A stretch of 64,000 nucleotides of DNA from Ischnura elegans. Taxonomy: Eukaryota > Arthropoda > Insecta > Odonata > Coenagrionidae. Positions 48,501 through 56,158 of the stretch are shown here, piece after piece; the first letter of the stretch is position 1, and each line of letters starts with the position of its first letter. The notes below the pieces were generated by a model that made no database searches, was not told where the DNA came from, and worked only from the letters and a program-made list of their open reading frames with translations. Location: contig NW_025791658.1 in NCBI RefSeq assembly GCF_921293095.1, positions 7,006,001 to 7,070,000 of the forward strand. The letters are read 5' to 3'. The position numbers and the translations under genes are program-made.

Positions 48501-51500
48501 ATCCCCCCATTTCTAGTTGAGTGCTTTAGCCAGTTAAGCTACTGAGGCGTCATTCCTCCCTGTGGATATTTGAGGACACTACCAGACAAAGTGGTCAAGG
48601 CAAATGAATTTTTGTCTGTGGATATTTCGCACAGAGTAGAATACATAACTTCATGTGCCGTATCTTGCCACTCTTGTTGTTTGGTCCTCTTTCAAGAGGT
48701 CAGAATGATCAGGGAATTTTTAATGTGTACAGGCTCCTTGTAATTCATAGTTTGTTCATGATCACGTTTGATTCTTGTATCAATTGGTGAAAATTTGTAT
48801 CAATTTCATGTGAATTCTTTTTGGATTAGATTGTCCCGGAAACATGCAGGCCTACTTTTGTAAAAGAAGAACCGATAAGTGATGATGAAGAAGGTTATGG
48901 ACACAATGATTGCACTGAACATGCCTCTAATGAACTAATGCCACAAGCATCTGCTGATCAGGTAATGCCTTATATGAACTATTTATTGTCTATCAAACTT
49001 CAAATGCATGTGAACACCATAATAAATTATCAATACATACTAGGATTGGTTTCGCACAGCTTTTTCTCTCTTATCTGCTGATCTCTTCAACTTTTCTTCA
49101 CTTTTAAACCAGATATCTTTACTCTTGCTCCTTGTAGCATTGCTTATAGTGATCTGCTCATCGAATTCCTTCCTTTCCATATTACAGGCATCCTGTCTAT
49201 TCTGTTGACTTTAACCTGTCAATGCCCATGGGTACCATATGCCACCCAGTGCAGTGCTGAGCCAATACTCCTGAAATGCATTTAATATGTGAATTTTAGC
49301 GTACATTTCGGTGCACATATTCAGTAGAAGGTTTCCTTTATTACTCAGTCAGTTTGCATTATGTTCATTGTGTTAAGCTCATATGCATCATATGTTTTAA
49401 AAGTGAAATATGTGTGAGTTTATAAAAACTTTGGTCACTGACGGGTTAAGGTGTCATTTTCAAAAATGTTTCGAGGAGAGTATATTGGGTGGTACTGGCA
49501 ATTACTTTTCGGTAGTGGTATAACTGTACCCATCACTACAAACAAGCTTTTGTTTTGCAATGTTTGTCTTTACTCCTCAACTTCACGAATACAATTTACA
49601 CGCATACTTCCAATACAATTTACAAATGCTCCAGGGAAGGCATTGGGAGTGCTGAGTGGCACACTTGCACCTTTTTTTCACAGTCATGCTCCCCATTCTC
49701 TGTCCCGCACTGTCAACAGCAATTTATCCATCATAGTTTTTCTGTCCATTATCACCTGCTTTGGTGTCTTTCTCCCATAAATTGTTGCGTTAACATTCAA
49801 CTCAAAATTAATTGTTACAGTTTATTTAGAATTGTAGTAGGATTTTGGAATTAGTGTTATCCTTTGAGCTTTGCAAAATATGTGCAAATTATGGAGGATT
49901 ATCATGAACATTTTGATGATCTCAGAACATTATGAGATACACTTGAGGATGGTCTGTTGAAAAACCCTTAGAAGAACATTTTTCACCTTGGATGGATTCA
50001 GGTGCACTGCATTGAATGAGGCAAAAAACTTGCTGAATAAGTCACCAAATCATGACTGTAGCTTCTGCAGCATAAATTATTTGTGCATAATACTGGATGA
50101 GAACAAGCAATAAAGTCATCTTTTCTTCATGCTCAATAGCTTTCGTTGATAGCATTGGCTAGCAGAGATTGCGATATCTATATGCCTTAGTTGGACAGCA
50201 AATGCTACTATATTTTGTTAATTTATTACCATATGCATTTATAATTTACTACCATATACATATATGATTTACTACCATATGCAGTGAAATGTCTTTATAA
50301 CGAATGCCATTGTAACGAAATATTCAGTATAACAAAATTATTTTTCGTTCCGTGTAACGAAATTTCCAATATAATGTGTTCCCTGTATTTTCCTCAGTCG
50401 ACCGGTAAATCTGTGCAAATGCTTCTATATTTTGTGAATTTATTAATTTATATATGCATTCAGGCTCTTGTCTGTGATATTTGAGATCCCTACTCGCCCC
50501 TGCCTAGGTTGTTGGTCTACAAGGCTCGGAGAGAGGCTTTACTAAGTGGCTAGTCGAAACACTATACGGAGGAGTTTTCAAACGTTCTGGAAACCTGATT
50601 TCCTGGGTTTCAGGATTCTGGATTTGAGGTCCTCAACTGTAGGTCAAACTTCCAATATATATAGTGAGATGTCATTATAATGATTGTCATTGTAACAAAA
50701 TATTCAGTGTAATGAAATTATTTTCTGTTCTGTGTAACGAAATTTCCCATGTAACGTATTCCCCGCATTTTCCTCAGTTGAGCAGTAAATCTGTGTAAAT
50801 GCTTCTATATTTTATGAATTAATTAATTTATAAATGCATTCAGGCTCGTGTGCTCGATAATTGAGATCCCTGCATGTCCGTGGCTAGGTTAGCCTGTGTT
50901 CATAGCCTTTGCTAAATTCCATCTCACCCCAAAAAAAGGTTGGGAGAGTGATGCCATGAGGTGGCTAGTGGAAACACTACGAAGAGGACTTTTCAAACGG
51001 TTCGGATTTCTGGTTTTCCTGCTTTCCTGGATTCCAGATTTGAGGTCCTCAACTGTTCATTCAAAATTTTGAATTAGATGAATACAATGGGTACAGACCT
51101 CAGCCTCACAAGGGATTCCTCTGGCCTCCAACACTCCAAACTGCACGAAACTGCATTTGGAGCGATAAGTAGTCATAAACAGAACAGTGGTGTGTATCAT
51201 TTCTATCCAAAACATAGCATTGATTCTATCTCAAGTAAAATTTTAATTGGGAGACAGAAAGTAACAAGGTATCAATACCATAGGAAGGAAATTATACCTA
51301 ATTACATGCACAGTGTTATTTCTCTTCTTGATATCACTGCACTGTACACAGTTTACACAGTAGCTTGCTTGCGAAGTGATGGGCAAGAGTGATTGTTATC
51401 ACGCAGCTTGAGCTCTGGTTGGTGCAGCTAGACAATGCCACCTTATAATGCCACTAGCAGACAATTGTGGAGTTTTGCATGGAAATGGCACACACTGCTG

Positions 51501-54500
51501 TTGCGCTTATGATTGCTGGTCCGTGTGTGGATTTTTTTTTGAAAAGTTTGGAAGGGAAAAAAAAAACTAATTTGGATGTAATATCATTTAGAAATTAGTT
51601 CCAGTTAATCGTTAGCTAAAATAGTTTTAATTCCCATGTTCAGTCATGATTTATATGTTGATACCTATTTTCAGTCTACTTCTACGGTGAAGGAAGAGCC
51701 GGTGGAGAATTGGGAAATGGTCGATGAAACAATGGCGGAGGCATTGGGTGAGTGTTCTCAAGGATTTTCAAATAACTCCTTTCAAATATGGCTGCTATTC
51801 ATTTATGTTAAAGGATGAAACACCCAAAATTGCCTTGCATTTGTACATTCTCTACCTTTAAGGCCAGAAGGAAAGGGCTTAAGACTTAATCATTAACGTT
51901 TTGCTGGGTTGATTTTCAGGCTGGATGGAAATTAATTTGTTACTTCAATCTTAAAAGAACATGTATTCTCCATTTTAAAGATTCACTCACATTGAAAGTT
52001 ATGTTTTAAAAATCTACAAAAACAACAATGCGCATGGTAACGCAGAGAAATTAACATTGAAATTGCATTCACATATATATTACACCAACAATTACCTACT
52101 CCTATATGCAGTCCAGCCATAGAGTGTAGCTCAATGACAGGTAGAAGGGTTTAGTTCAGGGTTGGGGTCAAGGTTGCCAGTAAGAAAGGGAAATGCCCCC
52201 TCCACATGTCAACAAAAGGCTCCGGCGAAGGAAGGAGTGAAAAGGGACTATGAGCTTGAAGGGTCAAAAGGGAGAATCCTTTGTTTAGGTGATTCAAAGA
52301 GAGGGTTTGTTTTGGGGATTCAGGTTTGCTTCAGTGATTCATATACATGTGACAACGTTGTATGTCCAGTTGAGGGTATGAGATGCGTTTGGGGGACAGC
52401 AGTTGGCTGTAAACCATGGTGGTGCGCGATGAACCCTTGAAATTTATGCCGAAGATAGAATGGATTTAACTCATTAACATATTTTTCCCAATAAAATTTA
52501 AAACACATTTTTTCAGATACTTAAGGTCAAAGGTCACATTGTGTGACCTCTGAATAAAAAAATCGGTATCTCAAGATCTCACATTATTTCACAGACACTT
52601 TGTTCCTTTCGCTTTTAAATGAGACCAACGGGCAGATTCTACCACAGTTAATAGCAAAGTTATGCTTTATTTTTGTAGAGCATGTGAGGGAAAATTTAGC
52701 ATTTTTCGTCATGTTTGCAACCCTGCTGTATAAATTTCATGTATAGCCAAGGGTTAACATTTTGTGTATGAGTAGAATTTCATGTGCTTTAACTTCCTAC
52801 CAAATTTTAAGCAAATCTGAGATAGTTGGATGGAAAAGTCCATTTTTCTGTGATGATTTGGCATGGAATGACCTGTTCTCCACCCCTCCTTTTGCACTGC
52901 CATCGGTCTACTCTCACCGGCTGGTCTGTATAATACTTCCATTGCTACATAACTTCCTTTATGACTGTCAACGGATTCGGAAAAGGTAGATCTTGCGAAA
53001 TACAGCTCGTGCTCTTTCTCTATGATGTTCTAAAATCTGATGAATCAAAGAGACAAGTTGATGGATTATTTCTTGATTTTAAGAAAGCTTTTGACATGGT
53101 ACATCACAGCAAACTTTTGTACAAATTACAGTTATGTGGATTAAACGAAGCAGTGGTAAACTGGATATGCGACTTTCTCTGTGATTGTAAACAAAAAGTG
53201 GTTCTTGATGGATTTAGCTCTGATGTCGTAAAAGTTAATCAGGCGTTCTACAAGGAACCGTAATTGGCCCCCTTCTGTTCATTGTATACATTAATGATAT
53301 CGGCTCCTGCATTAGCAGTAAAATATGTTTAGCAAGTGCTGGGAAAGATAATCGGGATCAATGACATGAACTGTTATTTCACAAATGTAATTGACATAAA
53401 ATGCTAATGTACTAGTCCAGAAAAAGGACTGATAAAGAAGATTGAGAGTGATGGCATGCACCATTACTTCACAAATCATAGATAAAATTGTCCGGGGCTA
53501 TTACTCACCAAGATAAATCTGCAGCGACGACTCGTGCCTTGCCTCACAAATCAAAGTACACACAATGTGCGAACTCATATACTTATTATAATACTCCCTT
53601 TTCGTTTGTTTTGCATTGTTAATAAAAATTGTTGTTCATTTTCACGTGACTGTCATTGTTTCATTCCATCATCAACAAGAATTGTAACAGCAGGTTTTCA
53701 AATAATCTTTTGAGCAAAGATTTTTCTACTACTTGAATGTCTAACTATATTGTTCAATTGTTTGTGAAATGTGTCTTTATGGTACTGCAAAATGTAGTAA
53801 TTTTGGCTGTCAAATATTAATATGGAAATTAGAGCGGTCTTTTCAGCCAACATTTCACATTCACCTTCCTTTTAATGATCTCAGTTCTCTCATCATATTG
53901 TTGTAGCCACTTTGGAACTAACGCCTTTTTTAATTTTTAGAAAAAGTTAGAGTAACTATAAAATTTAGTATTTTTACTCTTTTTCTTGGGATTTCTTATG
54001 ATTGTGCAGGGGATCGCCTATGAAATTGAGTCATAACTCATTCCATTCACCCCATCATTTGTGTAAGTGGTCGGAAGTGGGCCACATAGTATATAGGTAA
54101 AAAGTGGCTCTTTAAAAACTTGATATAGAAAGCAAGTTTATGAAACATATTATGAAAGTATTGCACCGAGGAAGTTTTACTTGTATGGCTACTTGAGGTC
54201 ATTTGAAGCCTCTACCTGCCCGTTGAACAAATGACTTTGGCTTCATATTAAATGCCTTACAACTATTTGTTTTAATGCAAAATTCTTTTCTAGGGCTACC
54301 AGCTCCTGACAGAGTGCATCTGCCAACAACGTCAACTTCCTATCTGCTGGCCGAAAGACGGATAAGTATTGATCCAGGTGAGGACTGTATTGCTCTCTCA
54401 GTCTCAAAGACCCTCATTGAAACCAAGATTGGAGCTGCCCATGCAGGAGAAAGATGGAATGTGATGGATAAAGACAGGGAAAAATGTGGTGCTCTTCAAG

Positions 54501-55981
54501 CTGATGAGATAGCATTTTGCTCAATCCCTAATGATGGACAATGTTCTACAAAATACATGCCAGCATTTCCTGAGCCAGTAGTGGAAGACAATGAGGAGAC
54601 AGGCAAATGCTTGAGCAAAAATCCAGGGAATAGCTGCCGATCAAACGAAGATGCATGTCATTGCTCCAACTGCAGAGATGGATTCAGCACCAAAAATGAA
54701 CTCAACAACCCCCACGAAATCCATTTTGGTGTCGAAAATTTGGACGTAGATGCTGAATTGCCAGTGGGAAGAGATGAGTCTCATGATACCCTTCTGTCAT
54801 GTGGAGGAAAGGAGATTCCTTGTGAACCAACCACTTCCAAGACTGTAAAAGGATTGAAGAGGAAAAAACAGGATCTGAGCAAACCAGGACATGGGTATCA
54901 AACGGAAACCTCTGAAGGAATAGGGGAGATGAGAAATGCGAGAGGATCAAGTGTTGCAGAAGATGGTGAACTACATAGCCAAAATATATCCTCAAAATCC
55001 TCCACTTGTATTGGAAACACAGGCAGTGATGCGGGTGCTGATACGAAAGATGGATCTTGCTCAAGGAGTGTGTCTGAAAAGTTTGCCGCGGAGGAAAAAA
55101 TCCCGGACAGCCACACGGGTGGTATGCGTGCAAAAGGGAAGCAGTACACTTGCGACGACTGTTCCAAGTCTTTCTCGAAGCGTAGTGACCTCGTCAATCA
55201 CATCCGGACGCACACGGGGGAAAAGCCATTTTCCTGCGGTGCGTGCGAAAAGTCTTTCTCGAAGCGCAGTGACCTCACTTATCACATGCGCACGCACACG
55301 GGAGAGAAGCCATTTTCCTGCAGTGCGTGCGCAAAGTCTTTCTCGAAGAGCAGTGACCTCACCTATCACATGCGCATTCACACGGGGGAGAAGCCATTTT
55401 CCTGCAGCGCATGCGAAAAATCCTTCACTAGAAAGTGCCGGCTCGAAGTTCATATGCGCACGCACACCGGAGACAAACCTTATACGTGTGCAGTTTGCTC
55501 CAGAGCTTTTGCTCAGATTAGTGCGCGCAACGTACACATGCAAACTCACATAGGAGAGAATCTTTCTGCCCGTGTGGTTTCCTCCACTTGTACCAGAAAC
55601 CTACACAATGATGCAGGTGCTAGTGGTACGAAAGAGAGGCCATGCTCGTGCAGTGTGTGTGAAGAGGTTTCAACTGAGAAAGGAATCCTTGACATCCACC
55701 CAGGTATACGTCCGAGAGAGAGGCGTCACACGTGTGAGGTGTGCTGCAAGGCTTTCTACAAGACTTCTCATCTCACCAGCCATATGCGAATACATACCGG
55801 AGAAAAACCTTTTCCCTGCACCGAATGTGCAAAGTCTTTCCCTACAAAGGGACAGCTTCAAGTGCATATGCGTTCGCATACAGGGGAAAAGCCTTTTAAG
55901 TGTGGAATTTGCTCCACAGCCTTTGCTTATCATCGTCACTTTAAATCGCACATGGACAAGCACATGCTGGAGAAAAACTGA
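24364..55981 (+). CDS. ZAD-C2H2 zinc-finger transcription factor, seven exons, 822 codons
   Basis: Joined exons: 24364-24531, 24656-24793, 33392-33547, 47266-47379, 48830-48961, 51675-51747, 54294-55981; all introns are GT-AG and the reading frame stays open. The protein should bind DNA in the nucleus. The N-terminal ZAD has zinc ligands C21, C24, C68 and C71 and normally dimerises. Residues of about 103-544 are an acidic, Ser-rich linker with VKVE, VKEE and VKEE motifs that fit SUMO consensus sites, a KRKK basic patch, and one degenerate finger. Fingers 1-5 lie at about 545-679, fingers 6-8 at 739-817, most joined by TGEKP-type linkers; a second degenerate finger lies between the groups. The insect-specific ZAD makes the family call firm, but no ortholog name is supportable. 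The start could also be M11 (24394). Confidence 0.9.
24656..24793 (+). CDS. ZAD gene exon 2
   Basis: Codes 46 residues after acceptor ATTAG, with the second zinc-binding pair CPQC and the helix KKLMEFCDFKKICYESD typical of a ZAD. The donor is AGG|GTGAGT, phase 0. Confidence 0.88.
26663..26785 (+). repeat. Two-copy repeat with AAGGGGCCATA and CCAAAAGT motifs
   Basis: 26663-26705 and 26740-26785 share AAGGGGCCATA, CGTATGG and GCCAAAAGT; the first contains a short palindrome, CCATACGTATGG. Origin unknown. Confidence 0.6.
27749..30173 (-). pseudogene. LINE ORF with the reverse transcriptase core deleted
   Basis: Blocks in order on the minus strand: endonuclease start (30173-29883, with YAPTEDAND and LLGDA), a frameshift, endonuclease end (29724-29194, with VNQIDHILV and CDSDHYLV carrying the SDH motif), RT fingers (29185-28526, with GRAPGEDQIVPELIK, YRGITLLN and GFRPGRGTTDQIF), a stop, then the RT thumb and C-terminus (28447-27749, with ERKTKYMRM, LIRPVVTYGAETW, RLAWLGYVKRM and KRGRPRKRW). 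Compared with the first LINE, about 140 codons between the fingers and the ERKTKYMRM block are gone, including the catalytic FADD/YADD box. It cannot have produced reverse transcriptase since that deletion. Confidence 0.85.
27749..30203 (-). mobile_element. LINE (RTE-like), 5'-truncated, second copy
   Basis: This is a non-LTR retrotransposon on the minus strand, related in layout to the one at 11-14.6 kb but diverged. A candidate TSD, CAAAATAGT, is at 27740-27748 and 30204-30212. The 3' tail has the same AAGTAAGTAG style. The 5' leader and the start of the endonuclease are missing. It lies antisense in intron 2 of the ZAD gene. Confidence 0.85.
30395..30500 (-). mobile_element. tRNA-derived SINE head (minus) with CA-repeat tail
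   Basis: On the minus strand an A-box-like TGATGTAGTGGGTAAAGT (30471-30490) and a B-box-like GGATCAAGTCCC (30433-30444) have tRNA spacing. A (CA)n run at about 30399-30412 follows. It is not a functional tRNA: the stems do not form. Confidence 0.6.
31485..32107 (+). mobile_element. Transib-like element fragment (3' part)
   Basis: Aligns with 46340-46928 of the 2.2 kb element: GCTTCTGTTTACATCAGAT, GGGGGTTAC, GTAAAAAA, GGAGTAGGTGAAAA, TGACCAAAATTTCA, AAAAAGTTTCA and CCAGCTTTTTT. It ends with a degenerate terminus, CACTATG. The 5' part is missing and all frames are broken. Confidence 0.65.
33020..33127 (+). repeat. Duplicate of the exon 3 acceptor region; possible cassette exon
   Basis: 33020-33090 resembles 33345-33415: GTGAGTTTTTATTAAGTGT against GAGTTTTTTTATCAGTGT, and CTACAGAGTATCCAA in both. 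After CTACAG the phase-0 frame SIQWERAADDYFGSYAEN is open for 18 codons (33068-33121) up to GTAAAG. It could be an alternative exon before exon 3 or a dead duplicate. Confidence 0.5.
33392..33547 (+). CDS. ZAD gene exon 3
   Basis: Codes 52 residues of the linker, acidic and rich in Cys and Ser. Acceptor TTTCTACAG, donor TTG|GTAAGT, phase 0 on both sides. No domain. Confidence 0.8.
33600..34620 (+). repeat. Direct repeats (about 85 bp) flanking the LINE fragment
   Basis: 33605-33690 (ACTACAAAAGTGGGTTTGTA, TTGTGTGATATGA) recurs at 34532-34617 (ACTACAAAAGTTGGTTTGTA, TTGTGTGATATGA). The copies are too long and diverged to be a LINE target duplication; a local segmental duplication is more likely. 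Confidence 0.7.
33700..34130 (+). pseudogene. LINE C-terminus and 3' UTR (Jockey/CR1-type)
   Basis: The frame KAMLFVINHYGRTDSVTQML, ESGWEPLETRRLRAWL and YGNSFFPIEP (33735-33992) is the final part of a Jockey/CR1-type LINE reverse-transcriptase protein, where a conserved SFFPR-like motif precedes the end. The 3' UTR ends with TGTAGATGTAGATGA, a short hexamer tail. Everything upstream is missing. The same family left tails at 6.6, 20.3, 47.4 and 62.8 kb. Confidence 0.7.
34770..34925 (+). mobile_element. SINE with B box and AAAT-repeat tail
   Basis: GGGTTTGAATCCC (34787-34799) is a good RNA polymerase III B box. The body ends in (AAAT)n at about 34908-34924. The A box is not recognisable, so the head may be truncated. 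Confidence 0.55.
36815..37515 (+). repeat. Tandem duplication, units of about 290 bp, period about 410 bp
   Basis: 36815-37104 and 37226-37515 share GGGAGAAGCTTTTTCAT (first copy AGGAGAAGC), GATTGGAGGCCCT, GATTTTGATGCTAT, GAGAATTTCACAGCTTT and GTATGATGGTTCTATTA. No coding content is seen. Confidence 0.8.
37764..38095. repeat. Segment with recurring GTAACA/TGTTAC motifs
   Basis: GTAACA or its complement TGTTAC, with close variants, occurs about ten times in 330 bp in both orientations (for example 37772, 37801, 37834, 37863, 37942, 38022-38038). It ends where the LINE fragment at 38097 begins. It may be a MITE with subterminal repeats, but its termini are not clear. Confidence 0.4.
38097..38615 (+). 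pseudogene. LINE C-terminal fragment (Jockey/R1-type) with 3' UTR
   Basis: An open frame up to 38502 contains GLLTGHYHVMRHMHLLGV, then CRWCEMGEETTTHLICECP, a Cys/His pattern found after the RNase H region in Jockey and R1-type non-LTR elements, then GSPFIEPKEV. The 3' UTR ends in (ATCA)n-like repeats at about 38594-38613. The rest of the element is missing because of 5' truncation, the usual fate of LINE insertions. Confidence 0.75.
38774..39715 (+). pseudogene. Tigger/pogo-like transposase remnant
   Basis: TA (38772-38773) precedes CAGTGGAACCTCGTTAAAGC, a typical pogo/Tigger terminus. A start MAKKHYTRESKKK lies at 39218 and is followed by a stop. Later phrases are EKASVLKPKAEYFGD and, after a frameshift, IDETEIFYNVLPDKTLAVRG (about 39625-39680), matching the first catalytic Asp region of pogo/Tigger (CENP-B-like DDE) transposases. 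The second and third acidic residues and the right terminus are not found, so it is a truncated, dead copy. Confidence 0.75.
39885..40774 (+). mobile_element. Non-autonomous hAT element, 890 bp, perfect 8 bp TSD
   Basis: Begins TAGTGATGGGTTGATCAT and ends, inverted, TAGTGATGGGCAAAGTCG. GCGCTCTC is duplicated exactly at 39877-39884 and 40775-40782. The interior has many GATTGAATCAC and TTTTCGATCATGATTC motifs near both ends. No transposase is present. Confidence 0.88.
42505..42923. mobile_element. MITE with 30 bp terminal inverted repeats
   Basis: CTACCTTGGTTTGACAAGGT begins the left arm (42505-42534), and its inverse occupies 42894-42923 with one mismatch in 30. Partial GACAAGGTT motifs recur inside (42689, 42862). 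The target duplication is unclear and the superfamily unknown. Confidence 0.75.
42951..44020 (+). repeat. Direct duplication of a 285 bp segment split by a SINE-bearing insert
   Basis: 42951-43235 and 43735-44020 share GCACTATTTAGAGGAACAAT, TATTTTGAAAGCTTA, GAAACATGATGCATT, TGTTCTCCATGT and AGAGAATAGGAG. The stretch between (43236-43734) includes a tRNA-derived SINE and an inverted copy of its tail. Confidence 0.8.
43236..43352 (-). mobile_element. tRNA-derived SINE (minus)
   Basis: On the minus strand, TGGCTTGGTGGTGTGACTGG (A-box region, 43332-43351) is followed by GGTTCGAATCC (perfect B box, 43288-43298) and a non-tRNA body. The body's 3' sequence ATCCTTTGGTGTATT recurs in plus orientation at 43539-43553, pointing to a second, inverted copy or partial copy. 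Not a functional tRNA gene. Confidence 0.75.
44030..44092. repeat. Short hairpin
   Basis: TGGAATTGGAAGG (44038-44050) pairs perfectly with CCTTCCAATTCCA (44071-44083) across a 20-base loop; outer AATTAA/TTAATT can extend the stem past a 2-base bulge. The size suits a small-RNA precursor or a MITE core; no other evidence. Confidence 0.5.
44727..46928 (+). mobile_element. Transib-like transposon with RSS-heptamer-like ends
   Basis: The 2,202 bp element begins CACAGTGGGCTGAAGTGG and, inverted, CACAGTGGGCTGAAATCG; both arms continue with AAAAAAGCTGGCC. Flanks are TGATG (44722-44726) and TGACG (46929-46933); the unoccupied repeat A copy at 57.8 kb reads CTGTGACGTCACGTGG on the minus strand, so a 5 bp TSD of TGACG with one C-to-T change fits exactly. 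Transib elements have 5 bp TSDs and CACWRTG-type ends related to the RAG recombination signal heptamer CACAGTG. The superfamily call rests mainly on these ends; the decayed coding content is described separately. Confidence 0.65.
45300..46500 (+). pseudogene. Decayed transposase within the Transib-like element
   Basis: Open stretches are short and shifted. At 46210-46400 a frame reads GIREKHTMKISRIATNYDLF then HKLLITSDPLLVLRG, and the adjacent frame continues NLPEEVKNLLVKSENTLEYE. This pattern (an SR..TN.DL..LL..SDP.. block followed by a Leu/Glu-rich end) fits the C-terminal region of Transib/RAG1-like transposases as I know them. No intact DDE triad can be assembled by eye, and stops interrupt every frame. 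An open frame at 45317-45727 is Cys/Leu-rich and probably spurious. Confidence 0.45.
47266..47379 (+). CDS. ZAD gene exon 4
   Basis: Codes 38 residues beginning FSVKVEKEDHLDEG after acceptor GTTCTAG; ends ATG|GTGAGC, phase 0. VKVE fits a SUMO-acceptor consensus. Acidic linker. Confidence 0.75.
47408..47650 (+). pseudogene. LINE C-terminus fragment, decayed, just after exon 4
   Basis: Aligns with 33750-33995 of the Jockey/CR1-type fragment: GGCTGGGAGC, CAATTGAGAAT, GAATATCCAGGTCTG against ATATTTCCAGATCTG, and ATAGGTATGGGAATT. It starts about 28 bp after the exon 4 donor. All frames are broken. Confidence 0.65.
48430..48565 (-). mobile_element. tRNA-derived SINE (minus)
   Basis: On the minus strand, CCTCAGTAGCTTAACTGGC (A-box region, 48531-48549) and GGTCCAAATCC (B-box-like, 48487-48497) sit at tRNA spacing, followed by AAGATGAATGATTTTTTCT, similar to the body of the 43.3 kb SINE. 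Confidence 0.65.
48830..48961 (+). CDS. ZAD gene exon 5
   Basis: Codes 44 residues with FVKEEPISDDEEG near its start; acceptor GGATTAG, donor CAG|GTAATG, phase 0. VKEE fits a SUMO consensus, and the following acidic run strengthens it. Confidence 0.82.
49215..49445 (+). mobile_element. TTAA-target MITE (piggyBac-like)
   Basis: The 231 bp element lies between TTAA (49211-49214) and TTAA (49446-49449). It starts CCTGTCAATGCCC and ends, inverted, CCCGTCAGTGACC. No coding content. Confidence 0.65.
50281..51050 (+). repeat. Tandem duplication of about 375 bp with pogo-like motifs
   Basis: 50281-50645 and 50660-51050 share TAACGAAATTTCC (second copy same), TTTTCCTCAGT, GCATTCAGGCTC, GTGGCTAGT, GAAACACTA and GGATTTGAGGTCCTCAACTG variants. 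The repeated TATAACGAA/TGTAACGAA motifs resemble pogo-type termini, so the unit may derive from a MITE. Confidence 0.7.
51675..51747 (+). CDS. ZAD gene exon 6
   Basis: Codes 24 residues plus one base: STSTVKEEPVENWEMVDETM. Acceptor ATTTTCAG, donor TTGG|GTGAGT, phase 1. A second VKEEP motif. Confidence 0.8.
51748..54293 (+). other. ZAD gene intron 6
   Basis: GTGAGT...TTCTAG. It holds an RT fragment (53.0-53.35 kb). 51.8-52.9 kb and 53.5-54.29 kb contain nothing I can support. Confidence 0.75.
52961..53340 (+). pseudogene. LINE reverse-transcriptase fragment (Jockey/CR1-type)
   Basis: GFGKGRSCEIQLVLFLYDVL, VDGLFLDFKKAFDMVHHSKL and KQKVVLDGFSSD are RT palm and fingers motifs (LDFKKAFD includes the first catalytic Asp). 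A frameshift near 53240 shifts the frame to one reading SGVLQG, IGPLLFIVYINDI. The FADD box would follow but is degraded to LASA. Both ends are missing. Confidence 0.75.
54294..55981 (+). CDS. ZAD gene exon 7: linker and eight C2H2 fingers
   Basis: Acceptor TTTCTAG restores phase 1 and the frame runs 562 codons to TGA (55979-55981). Fingers 1-5 start at 55145 with 28-residue spacing, then a broken finger (CSVCEEVSTEKG, last His missing), then fingers 6-8 from 55727. Linkers are TGEKPF or close. Helix residues (-1,2,3,6) are KSDN, KSDY, KSDY, RCRV, QSAV, KSHS, TGQV and YRHS for fingers 1-8. An earlier degenerate finger (CSNCRDGF) has wrong spacing. Fingers 1-3 are nearly identical, pointing to recent tandem duplication. 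Confidence 0.92.
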
Positions 55982-56007
55982 AGATATAACCATGGTTTTC
56001 ACATGGA

Positions 56008-56013
56008 AATAAA
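56008..56013 (+). promoter_or_regulatory. Possible poly(A) signal AATAAA
   Basis: AATAAA 27 bases after the ZAD gene stop codon. This would give a very short 3' UTR; it is the first canonical hexamer after the stop, but use is unproven. Confidence 0.35.
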
Positions 56014-56038
56014 TGCAAGAGATAGAGACCTTAATCCC

Positions 56039-56150
56039 ACACGTACAAAGGAGAAACCTTATTCATGTGGAATAAGCTCCATAGCTTTCTCTCATCTTGG
56101 TGCCTTTAAACTGCACATGTACATGATGGAGATAAACTGGAGATATAATC
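56039..56150 (+). pseudogene. Decayed ninth zinc finger after the stop codon
   Basis: TKEKPYSCGISSIAFSHLGA and FKLHMYMM (about 56045-56126) match finger 8 (GEKPFKCGICSTAFAY...FKSHMDKHM), but the second Cys is Ser and the last His is lost. The DNA after both fingers is also similar: GAGAAAAACTGAAGATATAA at 55971 and GAGATAAACTGGAGATATAA at 56130. Confidence 0.65.
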
Positions 56151-56158
56151 TAATCATT

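Larger units (their letters stand above)
47380..48829 (+). other. ZAD gene intron 4
   Basis: GTGAGC...GATTAG. It contains the LINE fragment at 47.4 kb and the SINE at 48.5 kb; 47.7-48.4 kb has nothing else I can support. Confidence 0.75.
48962..51674 (+). other. ZAD gene intron 5
   Basis: GTAATG...TTTCAG. It contains a TTAA-type MITE (49.2 kb) and a tandem duplication (50.3-51.05 kb). 49.45-50.25 kb and 51.1-51.65 kb have no supportable feature. Confidence 0.75.

Noticed and set aside
55061-55549. Antisense open frame of 162 codons across the zinc fingers
   Set aside because: It mirrors the periodic finger-coding DNA; codons and conservation belong to the sense frame. The sense-strand frames at 54936-55553 and 55572-56012 are likewise off-frame shadows.
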